This document shows positions 32,643-43,020 of a stretch of 64,000 nucleotides of DNA, piece by piece. Both the position numbers and the translations under genes were made by a program. Within the stretch, counting starts at the first letter, position 1. Each line of letters opens with the position of its first letter. The DNA is taken from positions 129,105,618 through 129,169,617 of the forward strand of contig OU015503.1 of assembly GCA_907164885.2 (NCBI GenBank). Reading direction: 5' to 3'. Below the pieces are notes generated by a model. The model did not search any database. It was not told the DNA's origin and saw only the letters and a list, made by a program, of their open reading frames with translations. The stretch comes from Dolomedes plantarius (Eukaryota > Arthropoda > Arachnida > Araneae > Dolomedidae).

Positions 32643-33599
32643 ATGAACGCGACCAGCACCGCCGAGCCTCCCCTCTCCCCGGCGTCCCGTGCCGCCCTGG
32701 CCACGTTCCTGGTGCTGAGCGTCCTGCTGGGCAGCGTCGGGAACTCCGTCCTCAGCGTGTACGTGATCCGGCACACCGAGATGCGCTCGCTCATCAACAT
32801 CCTGCTCGCCACCATGGCCGTCTCCGACACCATGCAGTCGCTGCTCTGCGCCCCACTAGACCTGCTCGCCGTCGTCAGGGGGGAGCGAGGGGGAGGGCCC
32901 GCTCTAAGCGCCGCCCACTCCTTCGCGTTGTCCGCCCTGGTGGTGCTGGACGTGACCGTCCTGGTGGTGATCAGCGTGGACCGGTACCGCATCCTGGTGC
33001 AACGGAGGGAGGGGCTGCGCAGCTGCCGCAAGGGGGCGCTGATCTCCGCCTGCGTGGCCCTCTCGCTCGCCGCCTCCTGCCCCCCGCTCTTCGGGGGCGG
33101 GCGGCCCGTGTTCGCGCACCACTGCGCGGGCGACGCCGGCCACGCCTACTCGCTGGTTTTCTCCGGCCTCCTGTTCGTGCTACCGTGCGGCCTCCTGCTC
33201 CTGGCCTACGTGCACATCATTGTCGCGATCCGGCAGACGACGCGCAGGGTGGGTCCGCACCGGAGCGACCCCGAGCGCTCCCTCCGGATCGACGTGAGGT
33301 TCAAGCGCAAGACGTTCTCGACCCTGCTCTGCCTGTACGGCGCGGCCGTCGTCTGCAGGCTCCCGCTGGCCGTGTCCGTGTTCCTGCGGGCTTGTCCGGT
33401 GGCGCATTGGGTCATGCTCCTCACGTATCTCAACTCCGCCCTCAACCCCTTCATCTACGCCCTCAAGATCGACGATTACCTGCTCATGCTGACGGGCAGG
33501 TTCCACGACGTCAGGAACCGGGTGAAGAGCGTGAGGAGCCGCAGCCAGCCCCACAACATCTACGTGGTCACTCTCGACTCGTCCACTTCCGTCCTATAG
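32643..33599 (+). CDS. Class A (rhodopsin-like) G protein-coupled receptor
   Basis: The coding sequence is a 318-residue receptor in one exon, GC-rich in AT-rich surroundings. A likely acceptor (TTCTGTTCCATTTTCAG) lies 14 bp before the ATG, so an upstream untranslated exon is probable. Residues: NAT glycosylation site at 2-4; TM1 with GNS (32-34); TM2 LATMAVSDTM with the sodium-site Asp; TM3 ending VDRYR; one ECL2 Cys (HHCAG); TM5 FVLPCGLL; basic loop RFKRKTFS; TM6 VVCRLPL; TM7 NSALNPFIY; tail without palmitoylation cysteine. Unusual points: the position of the conserved TM3 Cys is Ser, TM4 has no Trp, and TM6 has CRLP in place of CWLP. The ligand cannot be predicted. The length is short but complete. 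Confidence 0.88.
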   Translation: MNATSTAEPPLSPASRAALATFLVLSVLLGSVGNSVLSVYVIRHTEMRSLINILLATMAVSDTMQSLLCAPLDLLAVVRGERGGGPALSAAHSFALSALVVLDVTVLVVISVDRYRILVQRREGLRSCRKGALISACVALSLAASCPPLFGGGRPVFAHHCAGDAGHAYSLVFSGLLFVLPCGLLLLAYVHIIVAIRQTTRRVGPHRSDPERSLRIDVRFKRKTFSTLLCLYGAAVVCRLPLAVSVFLRACPVAHWVMLLTYLNSALNPFIYALKIDDYLLMLTGRFHDVRNRVKSVRSRSQPHNIYVVTLDSSTSVL

Positions 33600-34121
33600 G
33601 TCAGTGACTCCGCCCTCAACCCCTTCATCTACGCCCTCAAGATCGACGATTACCTGCTCATGCTGACGGGCAGGTTCCACGACGTCAGGAACCGGGTGAA
33701 GAGCGTGAGGAGCCGCAGCCAGCCCCACAACATCTACGTGGTCACTCTCGACTCGTCCACTTCCGTCCTATAGGTCAGTGACTCCGCCCTCAACCCCTTC
33801 ATCTACGCCCTCAAGATCGACGATTACCTGCTCATGCTGACGGGCAGGTTCCACGACGTCAGGAACCGGGTGAAGAGCGTGAGGAGCCGCAGCCAGCCCC
33901 ACAACATCTACGTGGTCACTCTCGACTCGTCCACTTCCGTCCTATAGGTCAGTGACTCCGCCCTCAACCCCTTCATCTACGCCCTCAAGATCGACGATTA
34001 CCTGCTCATGCTGACGGGCAGGTTCCACGACGTCAGGAACCGGGTGAAGAGCGTGAGGAGCCGCAGCCAGCCCCACAACATCTACGTGGTCACTCTCGAC
34101 TCGTCCACTTCCGTCCTATCG
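33600..34121 (+). repeat. Three extra tandem copies of the GPCR 3' coding end
   Basis: The last 174 bp of the receptor (TM7 from the Ala-Leu-Asn-Pro codons through tail and stop) repeat three times after the stop with junctions at 33,599, 33,773, 33,947 and 34,121. By eye the copies are identical apart from the joining bases (TCAGTGACTCC in place of TCAACTCC) and the last stop, which reads TCG. The period of 58 codons keeps frame, but each of the first copies ends in TAG. After 34,121 a short diverged piece (GAACATCGACGAGTACCTGC) suggests a further degraded copy. Confidence 0.95.
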
Positions 34122-34159
34122 GTCAACCCCGAACATCGACGAGTACCTGCTCTTGCTGG

Positions 34160-34515
34160 TACCACTTCATCCTATTAGATGCGTGGATCGTTAGAGAAAA
34201 GTGGTGGTCAAACTCATTTTCGACAGCGACCCACTTTCTGTCGGCACAAAATCTCTCGACCCTAAATAAACATCCCACAGGTCCATGGTTCGACCCTGCG
34301 ACTGGGCAAGGTCGACTCAGCCTTTCATCCCTTGAGTGGGTCGATAAAACGAGGACCAAGCATGCTTGGGAACTGAACTCTGGGGGTCCCACGTCAGGTT
34401 GACCACCTGACTGAGACATATGCTGTAGGGCACCCCAAGGTCAAGAAAGCGGAGATGGGTATCGCCGGCCCTGGTCCACATCGGACTGTTGCGCCGTGAG
34501 AAATAAAATCAAAAT
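34160..34515 (+). mobile_element. SINE-like retroposon
   Basis: 'ggttcgaccct' at about 34,286 fits the polymerase III B-box. It is followed by a core 'gactcagcctttcatccctt', 'gggtcgataaaacgaggacc', then 'aaggtcaagaaagcggagat' and 'catcggactgttgcgccgtg', ending in an A-rich tail (aaataaaatcaaaataaa). That layout fits a tRNA-related SINE. A fragment of the same core is at 8,685-8,722. Confidence 0.65.
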
Positions 34516-35139
34516 AAACATTTTTTTCGTATTAGAAAAAAAATTTTAAGCAAATTTTGGTAAACTATTTAAAAATCAATGAATTTTGGTAATAAACTGA
34601 AATGCATCGTTTCCAAGTCTCTGAGCAATCCACGAACACGTCTTGCCAAACGGAAAGGCTCTCAAAGACAATATGCGTTCTCCTTCCCGACGCCGTCAGT
34701 ATTTCATAAAAGGATACGACCGTTTGTCATCAAATTGTAAAGAGTATTTTGTACCGAGTGTTTTGAATAAAGCGAACTCTTCGAATGCGTCGAGTCATTG
34801 ACTGGGACAATGTATCACAATCGATAAGATACTCTCTACACCGGCGGTTCTCAGCCAACGAGATGTCGGGTGTGACCACGTGACATGGGCCACGCCCTGC
34901 GACGTAAGTTTTGCACAGTGAATGGACCATGGAAAGATGAAAGTTGATTGGTTAATAGAGAGACAGGGAAAGGGGCATTTGGATCCGAGAGTTCTAACAA
35001 ACTGTGTTACATTTCTGTTGGCAGGAATATAGCAATGCTAGAGCGTAGAATGTTCAAGGGTAGGAAATAAATATCGCCAGCTCATCAAGTTATAAAGCGT
35101 TTTATTTTATTATTATTATTTATTTTTAATTATACAATT
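34516..35139. other. No gene recognised
   Basis: Unique-looking AT-rich sequence after the SINE, without coding or repeat structure that I can identify. Confidence 0.4.
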
Positions 35140-35140
35140 A

Positions 35141-35166
<26 letters not shown>
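35140..35166. repeat. (TA)n microsatellite
   Basis: Short pure TA run. Another lies at 35,453-35,471. Confidence 0.9.
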
Positions 35167-35171
<5 letters not shown>

Positions 35172-35525
35172 GACCCGAATGGTCATCTCCTGAAATAAGC
35201 ACATCGAGGCCGAAATCAAAACGATTCGAATTCCACGAACAAATGCAGTTTTATTCCAGCAAAACATCCTTACAAGCGGCGTCCAGCTCTCTTCTGACGA
35301 GCATCGAAGTAGCTGTAAAACGGGTTGCCGGAAACGGATTGGCGAGGTAGGTTAGTATTGGAAAGGGGTAAAGGACGGAAAGGTTACGATAGAGAAAGAG
35401 AATTCTTATTACGGGCTATTAAAGATTAGAGGGGGTTAAAAATTTTATTACATATATATATATATATATATACAGGGTGAGTCTAAATTGTTTTTACAAA
35501 ATAAGAGGGGTCCAGACTAGCAATA

Positions 35526-35571
35526 GTCAGTCAGTCAGTTTCGGAACTGTTTTATATATATAGATAAGGAG
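35526..35571 (+). repeat. Dispersed repeat, 3'-end fragment (copy 3)
   Basis: 'gtcagtcagtcagtttcgga' and 'actgttttatatatatagat' match the 3' ends of the copies at 5,444-6,061 and 53,848-54,603. Confidence 0.7.
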
Positions 35572-35658
35572 GTAAACGAACGGTTCTCTCCACCATCGTA
35601 GTAATTGGCTTCTTGTAGGCGACAAGATCTATCCTGCTTAAACTAAAGCTCATTTCAC

Positions 35659-36480
35659 TTAATCATGACGTTCATTTGCAATGGATACCTTCACACGTGA
35701 ATATCCACGGGAATGAATCTTGCTAAGGAGGGTTGCAGGATCTCCCTCTTCCGCACTAACCTTTCTGGAGCTATACTCCCGAGAAAAATCAAAAATATCG
35801 GAGGAGTGGAAAACACTCCCCACCCATAATTGGTACATGGGCTCAAAACCGGGTTTGTCCCTTGACCTCCCGTGTGACAGACGTACCCGGACTGTACTCT
35901 CAAGACTCCCACAGAGCACAGGCTGGGTCCGACCTGGCCGAAGGCCCCACTGGGTAAATCCCAGCTGTGCGGACAGACCCACAGCAGGCAACCACCCCCG
36001 GCACGGCCCAGACAAGCCCCGCCACGTCAACCCCAGAACAAGCCCCACAAAGAGAGGCACAAGCGGACTCCAAGCAGAACAGACGATTAAAAGAGAGAAA
36101 AATTTAAAAGAAAAGAACTCTGCCGGAGGACACTCGCACTAACCAACACACAATAGGAAATAAACCAAAAGTGGTTGGCAAGGGAAAAAAAAAACCCAAA
36201 CGAACGACAGCACAGAAATAGTGAAAAAGCGAAACGCGAGCAAACTTATAGTACTCTCAAGACTCGCCAGCGGTCACATCAAGTGCCTCACTTTCAACGA
36301 GGGCAGGAAGACCTTCGCACCAAATGCCAAAATCATCAGGCTTCTCCTGAGCACCTTTTAGAATGCATGGGACTCTCTAGGGAGGATCTCTACAACAATC
36401 CTCTTCTAGTCTTCGACTTCCTAACAGTCAACGAACTCGTGGATCTTGTCAGACTAGGAGGATAATCAACAACAACAGGA
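35659..36480 (+). mobile_element. LINE 3' fragment (RNase H-bearing, I/Jockey-like)
   Basis: Near 36,250-36,465 the plus strand encodes TRQRSHQVPHFQRGQEDLRT, then QASPEHLLECMGLSREDLYN and LLVFDFLTVNELVDLVRLGG before a stop. This is the zinc-knuckle-like tail after RNase H in many arthropod non-LTR retrotransposons. A short trinucleotide run (caacaacaac) follows, as at LINE ends. The sequence between 35,700 and 36,120 is probably part of the same or an adjoining retroposon; its frames carry no motif I recognise. Confidence 0.65.
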
Positions 36481-37611
36481 GGTAAACATTTTGAAAATGC
36501 ATGGACATGCTGTGATTTGTTTTCAAAGTTAACAATTTAAAATCACCTACAAAATAAATTAATTTTACGTTGAGCAAATAGAGGTGATTATAAAATTGGC
36601 CATGAAGGAGATAACTGTTGTTTGGGTTCAGCTTTGTTTGCAGCCCTATGGATGGAAACGAGTTTTTTTTTTCCCTTTCTTTAACCGAGTCTCTCTCTCC
36701 TGGTCTCCCCCACTTGTTATCTGACTCGCTCGGACGCTGTCCTGTGGTGCTGATCCCTCGTCACTGCTTTGTGGAGGAGTTAAGCTGCTGTTCAACATGG
36801 AAAGCAAAATGCCCAGTAGAAGAAACATGCTTCGATCATAACATCTTTTGTTTTATTTACTATATAATAATAATATTCATTTAAGTCCTGCAAATTTATT
36901 AAAAAACTATACCCGGGGCAAATCTAACCCGAGAGCACTAAACATACTACAACGGCCAATTTACACCTGCAACGGAAATAACTCCCCGCCGCTACAAAAT
37001 GCGGATGGCCATATTTGGCCTTTTATCGCCCATTAAGAAAATTATGAATATTTAGGCTTTAAGAAAACAATCACATATTTTGATTTCTATTTTCATGTAA
37101 TCAATGTATTTTGAAACTTTTAACCATACATATTTCTACTTACTATTTCCCGAAGTAATGTGGGAATTTCAGAAATCCTCAATAAAATTTAGAGTCCTGT
37201 TTACTTTTATAAATACGGGATCATGCAAAAATTTATTATTATATAAATTTATTATTATAGGTTTTTATATAAGTAAAGATAAGGAGAAAAAAAATAAATC
37301 GAGGAAGACAAAGGTAAAGAAATATAAAATAATGAATTTAAATTACTTACCACTCATTTTTGTTCTTTTGGCAATTTTCAGCCAGATATTGTCTTAAATA
37401 TTGCTGTCGATATATTTTTTGTTTGACTTATCATACAACACCGGATATTTTTGCATTAACACCTCGTCTACCCTGATAGAATTTTCCGTCTTTGGAGATG
37501 TAGGTAAAAATCCGTGATAGGCTGCTTTCGAATATTGCTCTGCAAAACAAATGTGCCATAGCAGACGATTCTTGAAATGACCCGTGAATGGTTCGACGTA
37601 TCGAGTGTCAG
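36481..37611. other. No gene recognised
   Basis: Short frames only (for instance 36,618-36,884 and 37,104-37,397) with low-complexity composition and no splice or family evidence. Confidence 0.45.
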
Positions 37612-38022
37612 GGCCTGTTCACATACGAGTCCGGTAGCGGAAGCGTTAAAGTATTGAACAAACGACAAACATCCAAACGATTAGCAACGAATTTTTAACG
37701 CCTATGATTGGTTTATTTCCGTCTCAGCGCCATCTTTCCTTTTACGCTTCCGCTACCGGACTCCTATGTGAACAGGCCCTAAGTCCGTCAGTGTCGAAAT
37801 TGAGTCAACGGATGATGTCATAGCGCTCAGCTATATGATTGGTTAAAATTTAACGCTTACGCTAACGGACTGCTATGTGAACAGGCCCTTAGCGTTAAAT
37901 ATTAACCAATCATACAACTGAGCACTATGACATCATCCGTTGACTCACGTATCATCATCCGTGAATACTCCGTTGACCTTTTTACGCTTACGCTAACGGA
38001 GTGCTATGTGAACAACCCCTTA
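37612..38022. mobile_element. Compound fold-back element (two nested inverted repeats)
   Basis: First unit 37,613-37,782: 'agggcctgttcaca' plus 'gagtccggtagcggaagcgt' inverted as 'acgcttccgctaccggactc' plus 'tatgtgaacaggccct'. Directly after it, 37,803-37,945 has arms of about 56 bp, starting 'gagtcaacggatgatgtcat' and inverted at 'atgacatcatccgttgactc', around a spacer that itself contains a 'ctatgtgaacaggccct' end. A further end 'ggagtgctatgtgaacaacc' lies at about 38,000. No coding capacity. The family also occurs at 9,309-9,475. Confidence 0.75.
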
Positions 38023-38389
38023 ATGTTCTCTAAGATGTTCTGCAAAAAATTTCTTTTGGCGCTGTTCTGAACAGGCGACTAGAATCTGCCCATTGACATA
38101 AAACACTATAGAGGCACGAGGGAGCAAGTGCTCCTTATCCTCAATATCAAGGTTAGTATGTGACATAAGATTAACCCTTCTCAAGTTTACAAATAGTCTT
38201 GACAATGAATGAGGGGGAAAGAATAAATTAATTAGTTGAAAAATCAACTCATTAACTAGAACGATTACGAGTAAACAATGTGGCATGGCTAACTTAAATG
38301 ATAATGGAGAATTTAAACAATGGGTGAAACAAGAGATTATATAAATAAACTAGGGGCTTCGACCCTAGGCTCGCTCCTCTGTTAGGGTC

Positions 38390-38520
38390 AAGGTCAAGGT
38401 ATATTGAGTTTGTTGGAGTGCCATGGTCTTACGACTTTACCTCCAGTAGCAAGATATGTACATCAGAAAATATGTGCTCAGCAGTAAAATAAAAATGTAA
38501 AAATTAAGCCCTCTTCAGAT
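38390..38520 (+). repeat. Dispersed repeat piece shared with 50.9 kb region
   Basis: 'ggtcaaggtcaaggtatatt' and 'ttggagtgccatggtcttac' resemble 'gtggagtgcctaggtcttga' at 50,932-50,960. It follows 'actaggggcttcgaccctag', a common start of arthropod retroposons. Confidence 0.4.
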
Positions 38521-38585
38521 AAGTAAAATAAAAAATATAATAAAAATTAAAATTAAATTCAAATATTTAGAATAATTAGTAAAAA

Positions 38586-38662
38586 TGAGCGTCCACCGGG
38601 ATCGAACCGGGGACTATCGCATACGAGCAGCGCGCTCTAGCACAGCGCCAATCATGGCGCAG
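38586..38662 (-). repeat. tRNA-like SINE head
   Basis: On the minus strand 'ctgtgctagagcgcgctgct' and 'ggttcgatcccggtgg' stand at A-box and B-box positions with tRNA-like spacing. The acceptor and anticodon stems do not pair properly, so it is a tRNA-derived repeat, not a functional tRNA gene. A decayed relative may lie at 51,360-51,430. Confidence 0.55.
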
Positions 38663-39597
38663 TAAATTGAATGAATAAGTTGCTAATAGAAAAATACATA
38701 GGGTGATTCTCGGGCAATGCAACAGCTTCCATCCATTTACTGTTGTCACCCTTATGCGAAGGGGAATCACTGTTGAATCATCACTGTTTCAGCTTTAAAA
38801 TTCAATTAAAAATCGAAAATTTAAGATACATACTTGAAATGAGGTTTATATGAATAAGAAAGCTTTCAGCTTCCAGATGACGTAAATATTTTCTTTGTAA
38901 GATAAAAACTCGAGGAGCATCGATATTATATTCACTTTGGGGACGATATTTCTTGGAAAATCTGCGTTTCATTTTTTTATGAAAATATGAGTCTGTTTTA
39001 AAATATTTTTAAACAAATTAGGTCTAGTTTGGAAGAGAAATATCTGTAGTCTTAGATTGTAAAAGGATCAAATTCTGCGATCATTTTTTGGCGAGTTATC
39101 GTAATCTGAAGATGAAAAAATCAATATTTTCCCACAAAATATAAAATAATAATTTTTTTTAAGTCCGACGAAGATGAGACATGTCTCACTTTGTTCCCCA
39201 CATTTTTCTGCATCTATTGGTATCGGTCTCGAGCCCATACCCCCAACGGTTTCGGAGGAGATTGCGTGACAAGCTTCTGACAGCTGCGGCGGCGGTTACT
39301 TTTTTTTTAAATAGAGAGTGAGAGATAATAATTGGGATAAAAAAACAAGTTAGTGGAAGTTACACGAAAGGGCGGTAGGTCCGAAGTCCGTAAGTCAAAG
39401 AGGAAAGCAAGCAGGATTGGAATTTCGGGAATAGGTTATCAATCCCTTTCTCCAGCAAACAGCTGGTCCGAGGGGCAATCGCATGGTAGAAAGAGGAACG
39501 ATCGAAAAAGAAAGACGGGTCAGGAACCAGAAGTAGCCGGACTATTGTAATTTTGAAAAGGAAAGGAATTACCGAACAGGAACAAGGCCGGGGTTCC

Positions 39598-39655
39598 GAA
39601 TCTGCCCTTCGACAATACGCACTCGGACTCTGATTGGTGAATGGGCGGAGCCGCT
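39598..39655 (+). repeat. Dispersed repeat, about 60 bp, inverted copy at 51.5 kb
   Basis: 'gaatctgcccttcgacaata', then 'cactcggactctgattggtg' and 'aatgggcggagc' match the reverse complement of 51,508-51,566 with about four differences. Confidence 0.75.
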
Positions 39656-39829
39656 CACTTGACGTTGTTTTCGTCCCTTTGGTACCGCTGAGTGATTTAA
39701 ATATGAGTAATTTGTGACTATGGTTATTCAAACATGATTCCTAAGACGAACTATATGATGAATATATTATATTTATTAATTTAAATTGAATGGGTAATGG
39801 AGGTGAATGAAAGTTTATAAGGGTTTTTT

Positions 39830-39858
39830 TTTTTTGGGGGGGGGGAGGGGGGCGGGGC
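39830..39858. repeat. Poly-T/poly-G tract
   Basis: A T run passes into a G run (ggggggggggagggggggcgggg). Confidence 0.9.
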
Positions 39859-40269
39859 AAAATTCTGCTTGATTGCACTGTGTTTAAATAAACGATTAAA
39901 AAAATTGAGACTTTCAAAATTTTGGTACCATTATAGTAACTTTGAATGTAGTTATAATACGTTCATTATTCCGCTGTTACAGGTATACTGGTTCTGCGTA
40001 TTTTTTTTTTTAACTTCTGTATTCAAGCAAATTCAAATGTTAACTTCTGATACGTGAACAATAATTTCTGGCTTACGTGTATAGCTTGAATATTCGTGAA
40101 ATATTAACAATAAGCTTCTTTAGAATTTATTTTTAGCAATTTTTTCTCCCTTTATGTTAGTCCTAATCTTGTATTGCAAAGATAAACTTTTAGCAACCTC
40201 CTTTGTCAGAACATTATTCCAAAATGATTTGTTTCTTTAACTAAATGTAAAACTTCAAGTTATAAAGTA

Positions 40270-41239
40270 CAGTAACCACCGCTTATAGTGATCAGTGGTT
40301 ATAAGAATCAACCGTTTATAAGAATCAATATCGCGAAAACAAAAACAAATGTATTATTTCCATGTTAAAATTTTCGCTTTAAAGAATCAATCCACCGGTT
40401 TTAAGAATCAGCTTACACTCTTCGCTTTCCTTTCATTTTTCAAAAAAAGCAACTTAAACTCTCAAAAGGCACGAAGTTCTTTCTTTTTTTAAAAAGAAAG
40501 ATTGATAAGATGGGATGGAATATAGTCATAAAATTCATCCCTTTCTTTGTTAGACATAACATAATAGTTTCCCCTTAAACGCTTTAGCTAAACACTTCCC
40601 TATTAGCTTGACCCGGGGGCATCTTTACCCGTCCGGGTCCGATTTCACTTTTCTCCATTGACAAACAATAATAGGGACTCTTTTTTCCCGCCTCCCACAT
40701 CCTGGTTGCGGCGTCCTGGACCCTGAAACACATAAATCTTCGGCGAAGTGTCCACTATCACTTAGGCAAACGTAGCATTAGTAGATTTAGCACGTTATCA
40801 AACCGTGAAACGTAAGCTAGAAGGTGAATCTTCGTCTGAGACTATTAGTATTGAAAGAAGTATACACAGCCTCCTGAAAATTTCATTACGTCAAACTACC
40901 ACAGAAAACTTTTTCTATCTCCCTTCCTGTAGTTGAAATGTTAAAACTGTTAAGCAGGTATGTTGTAACAAATATTGGATTTTTCTTCTCTTATAATAAT
41001 CATGTGTATCTACTTATATTTCTAAAAATTAAGTTGTATTTTTAAAATTATAAAAAATAATTTTAATAAAAGATAATTAACGTAAAATAAACAGTATTTT
41101 ATAATAAATTATCTAATATATGTATATATAGGTGTGTGTGTGCCTGTCCAAAAACCTAAATTTCGACTATAAGAATCAACCGCTTATAAGAATTAAAAAC
41201 AGTAATAACAAACGTGATTCTTATAAGCGGAAATCACTG
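40270..41239. mobile_element. pogo-type non-autonomous element (970 bp)
   Basis: The termini CAGTAACCACCGCTTATA and TATAAGCGGAAATCACTG are inverted and flanked by TA. The phrase 'ttataagaatcaaccg' repeats several times inside both ends, as in subterminal binding sites. The interior encodes KRKLEGESSSETISIERS near 40,810, a basic/acidic stretch of pogo-like character. The catalytic core is absent. Confidence 0.75.
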
Positions 41240-41299
41240 TACTTATAGATATTAAAAATAAGTTAATTAAAACCGGTAAATGTTAAAATTAGAACTTAT

Positions 41300-41815
41300 A
41301 AGAGCTAGAAATAGAAGTATTTAATAAATGAAACGATTTTTTGCTGTCACAGTTGTTGACATAATAGAAACAAACAATAAAATTAAAATTTTATTAAATA
41401 CATGAAATAGTGCATAAATAATACAACATAAAATAGAAATTTAAACAAACATAAAACAATTATTTTTACTATCTGTGCATAAACAGAACTTATGGCTCAT
41501 CTCCTAGTGTTTAAACTCAAACTTTAATGCTAAGTAAAAGATGCTTGTAGTGATATATTAAATAATATAGCACCATATTAACCTAGATTCAGGCTTTAAT
41601 GAACTAGAAAACCACGAGGTGAAGAAGCTACATTGTAAACAACACAGAAGTGTTGCCAAATGTAATAACAAAAACAAGTGTTGCCAAATGTAATGACAAA
41701 AACAAGTGTTGCCAAATGTAATGACAAAAACAAGTGTTGCCAAATGTAATGACAAAAACAAGTGTTGCCTCAGGAGATAAAATACATTATACTACATTCA
41801 CCCCCCACCAGAAAA
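41300..41815 (-). mobile_element. Probable Ty3/gypsy LTR remnant
   Basis: On the minus strand the retroelement coding tail ends near 41,822. A purine-rich stretch (ggtggggggtgaa, about 41,800-41,812) follows, and then sequence starting TGTAGTATAATG, the expected order of stop codon, polypurine tract and LTR start (TG). The far LTR boundary is not clear; a poly-A-rich stretch lies around 41,380. Confidence 0.45.
41651..41769. repeat. 28-bp minisatellite, about four and a quarter copies
   Basis: TGTTGCCAAATGTAATGACA + AAAACAAG begins at 41,651, 41,679, 41,707, 41,735 and 41,763 with almost no divergence. It lies inside the probable LTR. Confidence 0.95.
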
Positions 41816-41821
41816 AGTTAA

Positions 41822-42820
41822 GTCACATAGTCATGAAGATATGCTGGTGGTCGTCTCTGTCGACCAGATAGGGAATTGTTGAGGGTAGGTGGCTTTATAG
41901 AATCCACATTAGGGAGATCAGGACTGTTGATCTCTGACATGGTGGTATCTTGATCATTGTCTAGGGAAACCTTGACATCCTCTAGAGCAGGGTCGATCGC
42001 GAAGCCAATTTTGATCGCGATGTCTTAACTTAGAAATCGATTAGACTATGTGATAAATAGAGCACTAATTTTGGACCCTAGTTAGGGCGGCAGTGAGGGT
42101 TCTGTTTACAGTGTACTAGACTGGGACTGTAATTCAGTCTGAGACCGAACGTATACCATGGCACCCGTGCTTTCCAAGCATAAGAAAATTGCCATTGATA
42201 TACGCCTAATTGTGATTACTTGGTTAGGGACATGAAAACTCATTCTTCCCATCAATGTTAACGTAATAAATTCTAAATCTGTCTTTATCTCTAGATAATT
42301 TGAACTAATATTGTCAATAATTACTCATGTTGTTTTAAATTCCCTGGACGTGACTTTTTTTGGCCCGTTATGTATGTTGTTTTTCACGTAGATAGATAGA
42401 TACGTATGTTTGAACATATATTTTGCTTATATACCCATAGCTCGCGAGAGTGCGCCTCGTAATGAAACACGGTGTATAAACATATGTATTTTACACCTCC
42501 CCCTCCCCACTTAAACTACGCCTTTGGCAACAAGTCGATCACGACACATTTTTAAGATAAAAAGTAGATCTTATGTACACAAAAGTTGGCCACCCCTGCT
42601 CTAGAGGATCTGAAGGATCAGTATGGGGAAGATGGATGGTTTGCGTGTCGAGCTTCGCTGCAGAGTCACCTTTGGGTGCCAAATGTCGAACAGAGACACT
42701 TGACTCACGTCCACCAGGAAGCTTAACAAATGCATAGTCTGGATTTACTATATTGAAAAAAAACCTTTTTTGTGGCACTATTTTCTTATTGGCAGGTTCT
42801 TGAGAGACTTTAGGAAGTAA
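41822..42820 (-). pseudogene. Ty3/gypsy Pol C-terminal tail, split by a hAT insertion
   Basis: Right part (42,820-42,599, minus): a post-integrase region including VNPDYAFVKLPGGRESSVSV and RHLAPKGD. Left part (41,997-41,822, minus): MSEINSPDLPNVDS and finally RQRRPPAYLHDYV before the stop, the usual basic/proline ending of gypsy Pol proteins. A 601-bp hAT-like element separates the two parts. No reverse transcriptase or integrase core lies upstream, so this is a 5'-truncated, inactive remnant. Confidence 0.65.
41998..42598. mobile_element. hAT (Charlie-like) non-autonomous element with perfect TSD
   Basis: It begins CAGGGTCGATCGCG and ends GGCCACCCCTG. The 8-bp sequence CTCTAGAG stands on both sides (41,990-41,997 and 42,599-42,606), which fits the NTCTAGAN target preference known for Charlie-type hAT elements. 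The interior has no transposase frame. It interrupts the gypsy coding remnant. Confidence 0.85.
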
Positions 42821-43020
42821 GTTTTAGGGTATATTAATATTAAGTAAATTTTCCACCATAGTTAGAGAAATTCATAACTTGTTGAGCTACTAAATGGTTT
42901 ATTGATGTTTTTGAGTTAATTTTTGCATGTATTATATTGATTTTATTTCAAATGCTTTCTTTATTTATTTCAGAATTATGTTTGTGATCAATAATTGTGC
43001 TTTTTGTTATTTGTGGGGAG

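Noticed and set aside
32639..33607. A second plus-strand frame of 322 codons and long minus-strand frames over the GPCR exon
   Set aside because: They are shadows of the GC-rich receptor frame: Arg/Pro/Ala-rich with no domains, while the receptor frame has all seven helices and the DRY and NPxxY motifs.
35659..36060. Minus-strand frame of 133 codons as a gene
   Set aside because: It lies in retroposon-derived sequence next to a LINE tail and contains no motif I can identify.
38586..38662. Functional tRNA gene
   Set aside because: A- and B-box-like segments are present, but acceptor and anticodon stems do not pair, so it is a tRNA-derived repeat.
41651..41769. CRISPR-like regular 28-bp repeats
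   Set aside because: The repeats are contiguous with no unique spacers and lie in eukaryotic sequence; this is a minisatellite.
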